The notes under the pieces are model-generated. The model did no database searches. It worked only from the letters and a program-made list of their open reading frames with translations, and was not told where the DNA came from. The position numbers were made by a program, and so were the translations under genes. Below are positions 11,201-17,223 of a DNA stretch of 17,230 nt, piece by piece (position 1 is the stretch's first letter; the number at the start of each line of letters is the position of its first letter). The stretch is from Phoronis ovalis. Taxonomy: Eukaryota; Phoronida; Phoronidae. Location: the NCBI GenBank assembly GCA_028565635.1, contig JAOXYB010021426.1:1-17230 (forward strand), written 5' to 3'.

Positions 11201-14200
11201 TTCAAAAAGTTTTCTACACTGTTCATATTAAACATGCTTATTTTATTTCAATATTTCAGGGGCCTGACACTAAGAAGAAATTTCCAACTTTAGGTGCACA
11301 ATTTAAGAAGTCATTAGATTCTCTCATGAAGATATTGAGCGCTTGCCAACCATTCTTTGTGCGTTGCATTAAACCAAACGAATTCAAAAAGCCACTGGTA
11401 AGAGATTCGCATTAAATCAGTGATTACTGTGTTGTGTAACAATGATTTAAATTTAACCAGCTAGTTGAAAGAGGCTTTAGGGTCATTATAACATTTTCAC
11501 TTGTTTAGTGGTGACTTCTTAGTGATGACGTCAAAAACTTTGATTGTTTCTGCTCTATATCTGATAAATATATTTAATTGTATTTCATGTTTTTCCTTTC
11601 TGATTAAAATGATCAAAATATCAGAAAGTAAGCCACTAAAAATGATATAAATGAACCATGAATTATATTGTTCAGTTAACTCAGTTAGACATTGTGTTAT
11701 TATTGGTTGTGAAATCTAAATTTGTTGTTTAATATGCTGTAGTTGTTTGATCGGTCATTATGCGTACGTCAACTTCGTTACTCGGGCATGATGGAGACTA
11801 TCAGAATCCGTCGTGCTGGTTATCCAATTCGTCATGCTTTCAAAGAATTTGTGGATCGATATCGTATCCTTATAAATGGAATCCCACCATCTCATAAAGT
11901 TAACTGCAAGGAAGCTTCTGCAAAAATTTGTAAAGCGGTACTGGGAAATACTGACTATCAGCTTGGTAAAACAAAAGTTTTCTTAAAGGTGAGATATTAC
12001 ACATTGTAATAACAATGTTCTTATGTACATATGGTATCTGGAAATAGCAGAAGATTGATAGAGATGTCTCAACTGACCGGTCTTTCAGTTTAAACTGACT
12101 ATGTACAGTTTTATTTGGTGGTGAAAATAAATTATTGGTTTGATGAAAAGAAAAACTGTTGTGGGTTACTGTTGGTTACTAATTATTTCTTCAATTTTGT
12201 TTTCTTACAGGATGCCCAAGATGTCTACCTAGAACAGGAACGAGAGCGTGTCCTTACCAAGAAGATTATTACAATTCAGAGAGTTGTTCGTGGCTGGCAT
12301 TGTCGTAGGAAATTCTTGAAAATGAAGAAAATGTCAGTTGTCATTCAGTCCTATTGGAGAGGCTTTGCACAAAGGAAGCGCTACAGAATGGTACATACAA
12401 ATTGCTTTGGTTAAGAGTAGTGAGGCTACAGAATTATTTTACAGCTACTATGCATAGCATACTATTTAAATTTCATCCCTCAAAGCGTATGATACTGATA
12501 TGAAACAATGGTGATTGTAACATGCATTATGTAAGCAAGTCCAGCAGTTTCAACATATTGTTCTCACTGGTCCTGTTTATCATTCTGATAAGCATGTTTA
12601 TTATTCTAATAAACAGGTCTAATTTTAGTACAGTAGCACTGTAAGTACATATACATGTACTGTACACTTCCATAGATTACATTAGTTCTTGTTTGTGAAA
12701 TGTGGAACATCTCTATTACTATCCTCTCTGATATTATAAAATGTAATTTTCTGGTTTTTTTTGCTTGGATTGCAAATATATCACCTACATTTCTGATTTT
12801 CGTGGAAACTGTTGCATAACAGAACTATAAAAAACTTTCTTGTAGAACTATAATTACTGTTAAATTTTGATGAAAGAAATTGATAAACACGTTATTTGTT
12901 TTTTAGATGCGACAAGGATACATGAGATTGCAGGCTCTGTTTAGATCTCGCATCTTAAGCAACCGTTTTATGCGAACACGAGCTCTCATCATCAATTTCC
13001 AGGTTTGTGAGGTTTACACAACAAGATACGATTCTGTTAGCGGCTTGATCATTAGATTACAAAAATACGATTCTGTTAGCGGCTTGATCATTAGATTACG
13101 AGAATACGATTCTGTTAGCGGCTTGATCATTAGATTACGAGAATCAGTCATAGGTTTCTCTTTTTTGTGCCTAAGCTCTTGTTTTTCGTTTACATGGATT
13201 ATTATCTATCCAGTTCAAAGCAAACAAAATTAAGCAACTAATATACCTGTAATATTTTAATATTTTCATTTGACAGTTATGTTTGATAAGGCACTAGGAT
13301 AATAAACACTAGGTACTAAATAGTTTGCAACAATTTATGTATTGCTTTTCAGCGTTATGCAAGAGGTAAACTGGCTCGTCGTAGTTATAACCAGCGATTA
13401 AAGAGCGTGATCAAGATTCAGGCTGGTATGAGGAAAATTATTGCACAGAAGAAGTACAGGCGCATGAAAATTGAGGTAAATGTTTATTATTCATGAATCA
13501 GCGTATAATAAAAATGTTCAGTTGTGAAGAAGACTATGGATAAACTTTTTGAATAACTATTGATTTCGTAAATTTGTATTTAATAGTAATTGCATGAAAA
13601 TTATGTGTGTAATATAAAGTATATGTACTTGTAGCTAAATCATGTAATGTTCTGTACAAAACACATGGCTGATCATCTTTTTACATTTTGTAGCACAAAA
13701 AGAAAATGGAAGCTGAACGTTTGCGAAAAGAGGAAGAAGACAGACTTCGAAAGAAGATGAACGCCAAGAAAGCCCAAAAAGAAGCAGAGAAAATTTATTT
13801 GGTAAACTGGAGTTTTTTTATAAAGTATACTTAAAAATGAGAGTTTATTCTCTTGTTTTTGAAAACATACATATTATTTACATTACCACATTAACAGCAA
13901 CAGCAGTACCGGAAATAGTGCAATCATCCATAAAAAAATATGTAGCTGGCTATAAACCCACCTCTTGTAGGTTACTTTACATGTACCCTTTAAGGGAAAG
14001 GAAAAAGAAAATGCAAGTTACAGTTTATGACTGCATAGCTTATATTATAGGAACGGATTGCTCAAGTTGATCAAGAAGTGCAGAGAGAAGTGGAAATGGA
14101 AAAACAACAGGCAGCGCAAAAGAAAATAGATGTGGCAGCTGCAGAAGAACGTAAAAATAAACCTCTTGATGATTCTGATGTGGTATGGTGATTGTGTTCA

Positions 14201-16991
14201 ATGAATATTTAGCATGTTGTTTTCTATGCAACTGAAAGTCATATGACACATTTATGAAGTCAACATTAAAATAGTGCAGTATCCTTCATACGCTAGTGAA
14301 ACCGACTTCTTTATTGGAAGCTATTATTGCGCCATTATTAGCTCACTAGGTTAAATTTGTCTTATTGTTACTTTTGTAGTTCAAGTTTTTCTTAACAGTT
14401 TTAATGTAAGGACATGACTTGAGTACGTTTTCTGTATGATTATATTCATTTTCTGTTATTTATACATTTATGTACCTAAAAGAATTTCATAATACAGGTA
14501 GATGATTTGTTTGGATTTATTGATGCTGAACCAGGTCAAGGATCTGGACCTGACCGTTTCCAGGTAAAGTGTCAAGAGCATTAGAGTTATTAGGTGTGGC
14601 TATGAGCTTGCCTGTGTTGGGAGACAGGATTCTTTGATGGGATTTGATTCTTCTCTGCATGCACTGCAGTACATGTTATTGGTAGTATGATTTTGTGTAT
14701 AGCTCAATGCATAGAGAAAGTCAAATCCCATACAAATGGTTAGTGGTCATGAAATAAGAGACTTGATGAAGTCAGAGAAAGCTCCATATGTGGAAAGCGT
14801 AATGAGTAATCAAGAATATTACCACATTAATTATGTTAAAGAAGATACCTCATTAGTTGATGGATTCCAAACTCATACTGCACATCAATAATAAGCTTTA
14901 CTAAGAAATAATTGGATATTTCTGCCCCGTGATACAGTACATTCTTATGGAGCTTTCTTTGCCAACAAGTTGTCAGGCGGTGGCCCTGTTGTTATATTAT
15001 TTTTAGTGTGGAACTAACTTGCTTTGTTTTGTTGGCTAATATTTCAGTTTGTGGATACTATTGAGAGTCTGTTTGGCCCTATTTTTTCTGAACATGAAGT
15101 TACTAAGTCTGATGCTCCTGATCGGTTTAAGGTGGTACTAACAAATTAATGTGATATTCTGGCATTAATTCGCTTCACATCTAAAACTGATATTGTGCAA
15201 TTTCTGTGGAAGCTTACGTATGCCTCAGTAATTGAGGCTTCTGCTAAAAATTTTAAAATGTCAAATCTTTATACAACACTGCTTCCAAATAATATCAAAG
15301 CTTGGTTTAAGAGTTGTGCTTTTCTCCGATTTTGAAACATAAATTTTGGGGAAATAACTTTCAATTTTATGAAGGAAAAAAAAAAGCACTGCTTCATGTT
15401 ACTGTCTTAATATTCACTTATTGTTCAATGCATGCATGCTGTAGAACGAACTTATGCCTTTCTGCAATATTATTTTTACTTTCCTCTCCTTTCGCAATGC
15501 TTTTTTTGATTATTGATACATGTGATTTCTTTTTTTTTAATATCTTAGTTTTTCATACTGTACAAGTACTTATCAATATCACACCATATTTCATCGGCAT
15601 CTGTTTGTTAAGTCACATTATAACTTAAATACCCTCACTGTCAAAAACAACATTTCTTTAAAAGGCAAGTCGAGGAATTGAATGTAAAATGTGGGATTTT
15701 TTAATTCCTTTATCATGACATCATTAACACCCAATATTACTGTTTCAGGATCTAGAAGGTAAGCGTGATATCAAGGCAAATGGCTATGACACTGTAAGTC
15801 ACATTCCTTTGCCAGTTGATGAAGAAGATTTATCAGAGTACAAATTTGCCAAGTTTGCTGCAACTTACTTCAAGGGTAATGCAACACACACATACATACG
15901 ACGTCCACTTCGTGAGACACTGACTACTATGAAGAGTGATGGTGATCAGCTGGTATGTAAATCGTAGTCAAGTTCTGATACTTTGTAGCACTGAATAAAA
16001 CTCATATTCAAACTTTTTGGTGGTGATGTTTCACAGTGGTGTGTGAAGTCTCCCTAGCACTACTCACACTGTGTTTAAACAGTGTGTAAACTGTTGTTTA
16101 TAATAATCAGAAATAACTAGCATTGTAAGATCTAAATATTGTTTAAGATGGTGGCATTTTAACAGTCCTGCTTTCGTGCAACTATGGTTGTAAGCGTCTT
16201 ACATTGTGTTCTATGTCTGTACGTTTGTCGTATTAACTGACTTGCCATGATTTTGTAGGCTGCCATGGCAGTTTGGGTTGTAATTTTACGCTTCATGGGT
16301 GATTTACCGGAACCAAAATACCACACGTCATTATCAGATGCTAAAGATACCACACCTGTCATGACGAAAATTTATTCCACTTTGGGTAGAAAATTCAACA
16401 AAGATGATCTAGTTCAAGCTATGGCCATGAGTGAGGAATTGGTAAGTTATATGCTGCTAATAACTATATAGGCAATAGAATCTTGGTACTTCAGTGCATT
16501 AAAAAAATATGGTGATGATGGAATAAAATAACAAGTAGATGGTTTCTAGTTATCAGATTGAAATATGTTCAGAATAAGATGAGTAAAGTACTGGTCCCTA
16601 TGCAGACCAAGAGTAAAGAGGGTTATGAATTTGGTGTAGAAATAACACAGAAGTAAAACTTTTATAAGAGATATTGAAATTGGGTCGGCTTGATATACTG
16701 TAACAAAAACAATTCAAGGTAGTCATTAAAATACTAAAAGCTGGACAAAAAATGTGTATTGTAGGAAAAAGAGACAGTACCATCCTCCAAGGCAGGCAAA
16801 CGAAGTATGCGTAAAAAATTGGTATCGCTTACATTGAAAAAAAAATCAAAGATCACTGAAGAGGTTGCTAATAAGCTGAAAGATGGGGAATACCAGAGCA
16901 GTGGAAATGCTCTGTTAGAAGAAAGACCAACATCAAATCTAGAAAAATTACACTTTATTATTGGTCATGGTATTTTGAGACCAGAGCTAAG
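2215..16991 (+). CDS. MYO7A: Unconventional myosin VIIa-like gene, 5' part (25 coding exons, 3' end outside window)
   Basis: Actin-based ATP-driven motor of class VII. In animals this family works in actin protrusions and sensory cells (hair-cell stereocilia, photoreceptors, insect bristles and Johnston's organ) with calmodulin-type light chains. Joining 25 exons, each with GT donor and AG acceptor, gives an open frame of 1190 codons plus 2 nt. Domains by residue: N-terminal subdomain 1-65; motor about 66-723 with P-loop GESGAGKT 156-163, switch [10 protein letters not shown] 205-213, TEDS-site E378, switch II DIFGFE 433-438, actin-binding [10 protein letters not shown] 626-635 and converter end GKTKVFLK 716-723; five IQ motifs 743-850; charged helix 857-930; linker 937-1016; MyTH4 from 1017. 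The five IQs and MyTH4 separate it from myosin I, II, V and X. Introns measure 194-793 nt except the first (3227 nt). Family is certain from remembered homologues; VIIa rather than VIIb is an inference, since many invertebrates have one MYO7 gene. Confidence 0.96.
3086..3141. repeat. Foldback in intron 1, with a distant third arm
   Basis: ATGCTGTTAT (3086-3095) pairs perfectly with ATAACAGCAT (3132-3141). Inside the loop, ATAAAT-GGTA-ATTTAT (3104-3119) is a second perfect hairpin. The 15 bases at 3104-3118 recur in inverted orientation at 3414-3428. It may be a small foldback or MITE remnant, or chance in AT-rich DNA. Confidence 0.5.
4117..4162 (+). CDS. Candidate alternative start exon in intron 1 (unconfirmed)
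   Basis: Acceptor-like TATATACAG ends at 4116 and a strong donor GTAAGC starts at 4163. In between, the ATG at 4133 has A at -3 and an in-frame TAA (4124-4126) just upstream. It opens ten codons, [10 protein letters not shown], ending in phase 0, so splicing to exon 2 would give ..ILIP-GDHVW. The layout copies exon 1: acceptor, short UTR with in-frame stop, ATG, short coding end, phase-0 donor. Its 46-nt length would break the frame if included after exon 1, so it could only act as an alternative to it. Chance occurrence in a 3.2 kb AT-rich intron is quite possible. Confidence 0.3.
5460..5573 (+). CDS. MYO7A: Exon 2: N-terminal subdomain, residues 7-44
   Basis: Thirty-eight codons, phase 0 to 0, after GTTTTGCAG and before GTAGGT. 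It begins [20 protein letters not shown] and ends QVVDDDGK. This is the small SH3-like N-terminal subdomain of class VII heads, and its pattern matches the MYO7A/MYO7B family in register. Confidence 0.93.
5907..6053 (+). CDS. MYO7A: Exon 3: motor domain start, residues 45-93
   Basis: Forty-nine codons between TTTTTTGCAG and GTAAGT. It carries the class VII signature [20 protein letters not shown] and ends [11 protein letters not shown], which is completed as TYTGS by the next exon. This region begins the conserved motor core ahead of the nucleotide site. Confidence 0.95.
6054..6846 (+). other. Intron 3 (793 nt)
   Basis: The second-longest complete intron in the window. It is AT-rich with ordinary donor and acceptor; no exon, repeat or element was recognised inside it. 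Confidence 0.85.
6847..7031 (+). CDS. MYO7A: Exon 4: motor domain, residues 94-154 plus 2 nt
   Basis: Acceptor TTTTTAG, donor AG|GTCAGA, phase 0 to 2. It contains [28 protein letters not shown] and the DQCVII strand leading into the P-loop. The serine before the P-loop is split across this intron. The reading frame continues open into intron 4 to a stop at 7156-7158, but that tail has no homology. Confidence 0.95.
7297..7418 (+). CDS. MYO7A: Exon 5: P-loop exon, residues 155-195 plus 1 nt
   Basis: After CACTGCAG the frame reads [18 protein letters not shown] (P-loop at 156-163), which binds the ATP phosphates. It then gives [24 protein letters not shown]. Loop 1 is short, as is usual for class VII. 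The donor is GTAAGT, phase 1, and the alanine of EAFGNAKT is split across the intron. Confidence 0.96.
7795..7937 (+). CDS. MYO7A: Exon 6: switch I exon, residues 196-243
   Basis: It opens (A)[17 protein letters not shown], with switch [10 protein letters not shown] at 205-213 that coordinates magnesium-ATP. It continues YIDIHF and [18 protein letters not shown]. All catalytic residues expected of an active myosin are present. Donor GTATAG is a weaker GT site. Confidence 0.96.
8332..8445 (+). CDS. MYO7A: Exon 7: motor domain, residues 244-281
   Basis: Thirty-eight codons after TTTTTGCAG with donor GTAAAA. It reads [18 protein letters not shown], aligned to the family's (A/L)DERNYHxFYCML. The leading Met-His replaces the usual Ala-Leu or Ala-Asp pair, a mild substitution at the intron border. 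The upper 50K subdomain continues. Confidence 0.93.
8746..8899 (+). CDS. MYO7A: Exon 8: motor domain, residues 282-332 plus 1 nt
   Basis: It contains [20 protein letters not shown] followed by [15 protein letters not shown], the helix pair before the cardiomyopathy-loop region. Acceptor TTTATTTTAG, donor GTGAGT, phase 1. Confidence 0.94.
9181..9257 (+). CDS. MYO7A: Exon 9: motor domain, residues 333-358
   Basis: A 77-nt exon after TTAATTTTAG with donor GTATGT. It reads [14 protein letters not shown], then IHKAAKLLE, which runs into [10 protein letters not shown] of exon 10 just as LLEVNPPDL does in other class VII heads. The acidic front half is a variable surface segment. Confidence 0.9.
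9467..9723 (+). CDS. MYO7A: Exon 10: TEDS site and switch II, residues 359-443 plus 2 nt
   Basis: The longest coding exon. [12 protein letters not shown] carries E378, exactly 16 residues before D394 of [13 protein letters not shown], so the TEDS rule site is acidic and needs no phosphorylation for actin activation (established rule for myosins). [13 protein letters not shown] contains switch II DIFGFE at 433-438. The acceptor is TTTCTTTTGTAAAG, with an unfavourable A at -3. An upstream AG at 9429 is excluded because it brings an in-frame stop. Confidence 0.94.
10073..10283 (+). CDS. MYO7A: Exon 11: motor domain, residues 444-514
   Basis: (S)[17 protein letters not shown] is the relay helix region, followed by [31 protein letters not shown] and DEESKFPK. 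Acceptor TTCTTTCAG, donor GTAGGT. It matches class VII residue for residue over long stretches. Confidence 0.96.
10583..10718 (+). CDS. MYO7A: Exon 12: motor domain, residues 515-559 plus 1 nt
   Basis: [20 protein letters not shown] begins the lower 50K subdomain, and [16 protein letters not shown] is the conserved strand before the loop 2 region. Acceptor TTTTTACAG, donor GTACAG, phase 1. Confidence 0.94.
10959..11065 (+). CDS. MYO7A: Exon 13: motor domain, residues 560-595
   Basis: It reads (G)[18 protein letters not shown] and ends [11 protein letters not shown], the helix before loop 2. The acceptor ACGTGCAG has a poor pyrimidine tract; donor GTAAGT is strong. Confidence 0.93.
11260..11397 (+). 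CDS. MYO7A: Exon 14: loop 2 and actin-binding segment, residues 596-641
   Basis: A lysine-rich start ([20 protein letters not shown]) is the loop 2 region that contacts actin. [20 protein letters not shown] (622-641) includes the strictly conserved [10 protein letters not shown]. Acceptor ATATTTCAG, donor GTAAGA. Confidence 0.95.
11504..11640. repeat. Imperfect foldback in intron 14
   Basis: TTTAGTGG (11504-11511) is mirrored by CCACTAAA (11633-11640), with partial similarity extending inward. Inside, CTTTCTGAT (11596-11604) pairs perfectly with ATCAGAAAG (11620-11628). It may be a degraded MITE-like element. A TGACGTCA palindrome also sits at 11526-11533. Confidence 0.45.
11743..11988 (+). 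CDS. MYO7A: Exon 15: SH1 helix and converter, residues 642-723
   Basis: [20 protein letters not shown] (647-666) is the SH1/SH2-equivalent helix region, [19 protein letters not shown] is the start of the converter, and [11 protein letters not shown] closes the motor at residue 723. Acceptor GCTGTAG, donor GTGAGA, 82 codons phase 0 to 0. Confidence 0.96.
12211..12390 (+). CDS. MYO7A: Exon 16: IQ motifs 1 and 2, residues 724-783
   Basis: Following [14 protein letters not shown]1 is [14 protein letters not shown] (745-758) and IQ2 is [14 protein letters not shown] (768-781). These bind calmodulin or related light chains and stiffen the lever arm. Acceptor TTTTCTTACAG, donor GTACAT. Confidence 0.95.
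12391..12906 (+). other. Intron 16 (516 nt), hairpin-rich
   Basis: No exon or coding element was recognised. It holds a run of consecutive short stem-loops at 12572-12661, described separately. Confidence 0.85.
12572..12661. repeat. Tandemly doubled 21-nt hairpin plus two more stem-loops
   Basis: Copy 1 (12574-12594) is TGTTTATC-ATTCT-GATAAGCA and copy 2 (12595-12615) is TGTTTATT-ATTCT-AATAAACA. Each folds on itself with an 8-bp stem and the same ATTCT loop. The pair is enclosed by CC (12572-12573) and GG (12616-12617), so the whole block can also fold as one long palindrome. TACAGT-AGC-ACTGTA (12629-12643) and AGTACAT-ATAC-ATGTACT (12644-12661) follow directly. Confidence 0.7.
12907..13002 (+). 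CDS. MYO7A: Exon 17: IQ motif 3 and start of IQ 4, residues 784-815
   Basis: [20 protein letters not shown] contains IQ3 with Leu-Gln in place of Ile-Gln (791-792), as in vertebrate MYO7A. The exon ends IINFQ, the first half of IQ4. Acceptor TTTTTTAG, donor CAG|GTTTGT. The donor is somewhat weak, and the reading frame stays open past it as far as 13230. Confidence 0.94.
13027..13143. repeat. 39-bp tandem repeat, three copies, in intron 17
   Basis: Units start at 13027, 13066 and 13105. Each begins TACGATTCTGTTAGCGGCTT. Copies 2 and 3 are identical over 39 nt, and copy 1 differs only at its end (AAAAA for GAGAA). The near identity suggests recent expansion. The unit is less AT-rich than the intron around it. 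Confidence 0.95.
13353..13475 (+). CDS. MYO7A: Exon 18: IQ motifs 4 (rest) and 5, residues 816-856
   Basis: [12 protein letters not shown] completes IQ4 (814-827) and [14 protein letters not shown] is IQ5 (837-850), giving five IQ motifs in all, the number known for MYO7A. Acceptor TTGCTTTTCAG, donor GTAAAT. Confidence 0.94.
13694..13801 (+). CDS. MYO7A: Exon 19: charged helix, residues 857-892
   Basis: [20 protein letters not shown] and [12 protein letters not shown] form a dense alternation of Lys/Arg with Glu, typical of the single alpha-helix that extends the class VII lever arm. Acceptor TTTTGTAG, donor GTAAAC. Confidence 0.93.
14051..14182 (+). CDS. MYO7A: Exon 20: end of charged helix, residues 893-936
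   Basis: [20 protein letters not shown] continues the helix, with more Gln and Val than the previous exon. NKPLDDSDV closes it. In myosin VIIa the section after the helix leads to a flexible post-helix linker. Acceptor ATATTATAG, donor GTATGG. Confidence 0.9.
14498..14563 (+). CDS. MYO7A: Exon 21: linker mini-exon A, residues 937-958
   Basis: Twenty-two codons, [13 protein letters not shown] then GPDRFQ, phase 0 to 0, between AATACAG and GTAAAG. It corresponds to the VDKMFGFL...F segment found once in vertebrate MYO7A before the first MyTH4. It resembles exon 22, see findings. Confidence 0.88.
14564..15047 (+). other. Intron 21 (484 nt)
   Basis: It lies between the two similar linker exons. 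It contains an imperfect inverted repeat near its 5' end (14637-14731). No third copy of the linker exon was seen. Confidence 0.8.
14637..14731. repeat. Imperfect inverted repeat in intron 21
   Basis: The left arm starting ATGGGATTTGATTC (14637 on) is mirrored by the right arm ending GTCAAATCCCAT (to 14731). CTCTGCATGCA (about 14653-14663) is mirrored with changes by TGCATAGAG (14708-14716). Arms are about 25 nt with a 44-nt loop and a few mismatches. It could be a small foldback element. Confidence 0.6.
15048..15131 (+). CDS. MYO7A: Exon 22: linker mini-exon B, residues 959-986
   Basis: Twenty-eight codons, [17 protein letters not shown] then APDRFK, phase 0 to 0, between AATATTTCAG and GTGGTA. 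It repeats the LFGxI...PDRF pattern of exon 21 and runs on to DLEG, as vertebrate MYO7A runs F-EDLERG. The donor is weak (GTGGTA). Whether transcripts use exon 21, 22 or both cannot be told from sequence alone. Confidence 0.85.
15132..15748 (+). other. Intron 22 (617 nt)
   Basis: AT-rich with long T runs. It includes a small hairpin GCCTCA-GTAAT-TGAGGC (15222-15238). A 104-codon open stretch rich in Phe, Leu, Ile and Cys lies within it, but this looks like T-rich composition, not a gene. Confidence 0.8.
15749..15952 (+). CDS. MYO7A: Exon 23: linker end and start of MyTH4-1, residues 987-1054
   Basis: [15 protein letters not shown] leads to [20 protein letters not shown], the hallmark entry of the first MyTH4 domain, which binds cargo and microtubule or adaptor partners. 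It continues [10 protein letters not shown] and SDGDQL. Acceptor CTGTTTCAG, donor GTATGT. An unused-looking GTAAGC lies 11 nt into the exon (15759). Confidence 0.95.
16030..16086. repeat. Two small hairpins in intron 23
   Basis: TTCACA-GTGGTG-TGTGAA (16030-16047) and CACACTGT-GTTTAA-ACAGTGTG (16065-16086), both with perfect stems. They are close together and also share partial complementarity. No function is evident. Confidence 0.55.
16259..16441 (+). CDS. MYO7A: Exon 24: MyTH4-1 core, residues 1055-1115
   Basis: [20 protein letters not shown] followed by [10 protein letters not shown] and [13 protein letters not shown] gives the central MyTH4 helices, nearly identical to MYO7[16 protein letters not shown] begins a variable insert. 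Acceptor TTTTGTAG, donor GTAAGT. Confidence 0.95.
16765..16991 (+). CDS. MYO7A: Exon 25: MyTH4-1 continued, residues 1116-1190 plus 2 nt
   Basis: After a basic insert ([18 protein letters not shown]) come [31 protein letters not shown] and LRPEL, matching MYO7A up to LRPALRDEIY. The exon ends in phase 2 (AG of a split Arg or Ser codon) at a GTATGG that is repeated in tandem (GTATGGTATGGTATG), so the exact donor is slightly uncertain. The gene continues beyond the window. Confidence 0.92.
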
Positions 16992-17159
16992 GTATGGTAT
17001 GGTATGATATAGAAAGCCATCCGGTTCATAACTTTAATTTATAATGCGTATAAAATGATTTACTATGCGTAATAATAAATATATTTCATGTGAAATTAAT
17101 TGACCAATTAGAGAACAGGAATCAACTCTCGTGGTTCATTATTATTATGCGTAATAATT

Positions 17160-17186
17160 GTACCCCCAGCAGTAGGCTGGAGGTAC
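17160..17186. repeat. GC-rich hairpin near the right edge
   Basis: GTACCCCCAGC (17160-17170) and GCTGGAGGTAC (17176-17186) form an 11-bp stem with one mismatch around the loop AGTAG. It sits at the point where base composition shifts. Confidence 0.75.
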
Positions 17187-17204
17187 TTTGGATTTACCCT
17201 GTAA

Positions 17205-17223
17205 CCGCCGCGTCCGCCGCGTC
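17205..17223. repeat. CpG-rich 9-bp tandem repeat
   Basis: CCGCCGCGT occurs twice in a row (17205-17222), followed by C. This is strikingly CpG-rich for AT-rich invertebrate intron DNA. It may belong to a repeat element that continues beyond the window. Confidence 0.75.

Noticed and set aside
11526-11533. TGACGTCA, a perfect CRE-type palindrome in intron 14
   Set aside because: A single 8-mer is not enough to call a regulatory site.
14040-14249. Minus-strand open stretch over exon 20
   Set aside because: Antisense shadow of the Lys/Glu-rich exon; no independent support.
15314-15628. 104-codon hydrophobic open stretch in intron 22
   Set aside because: Its Phe/Leu/Ile/Cys content follows from T-rich DNA; no homologue recognised and it sits inside a well-defined intron of the same strand.
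16159-16362. Minus-strand open stretch over exon 24
   Set aside because: Antisense shadow of the conserved MyTH4 exon.
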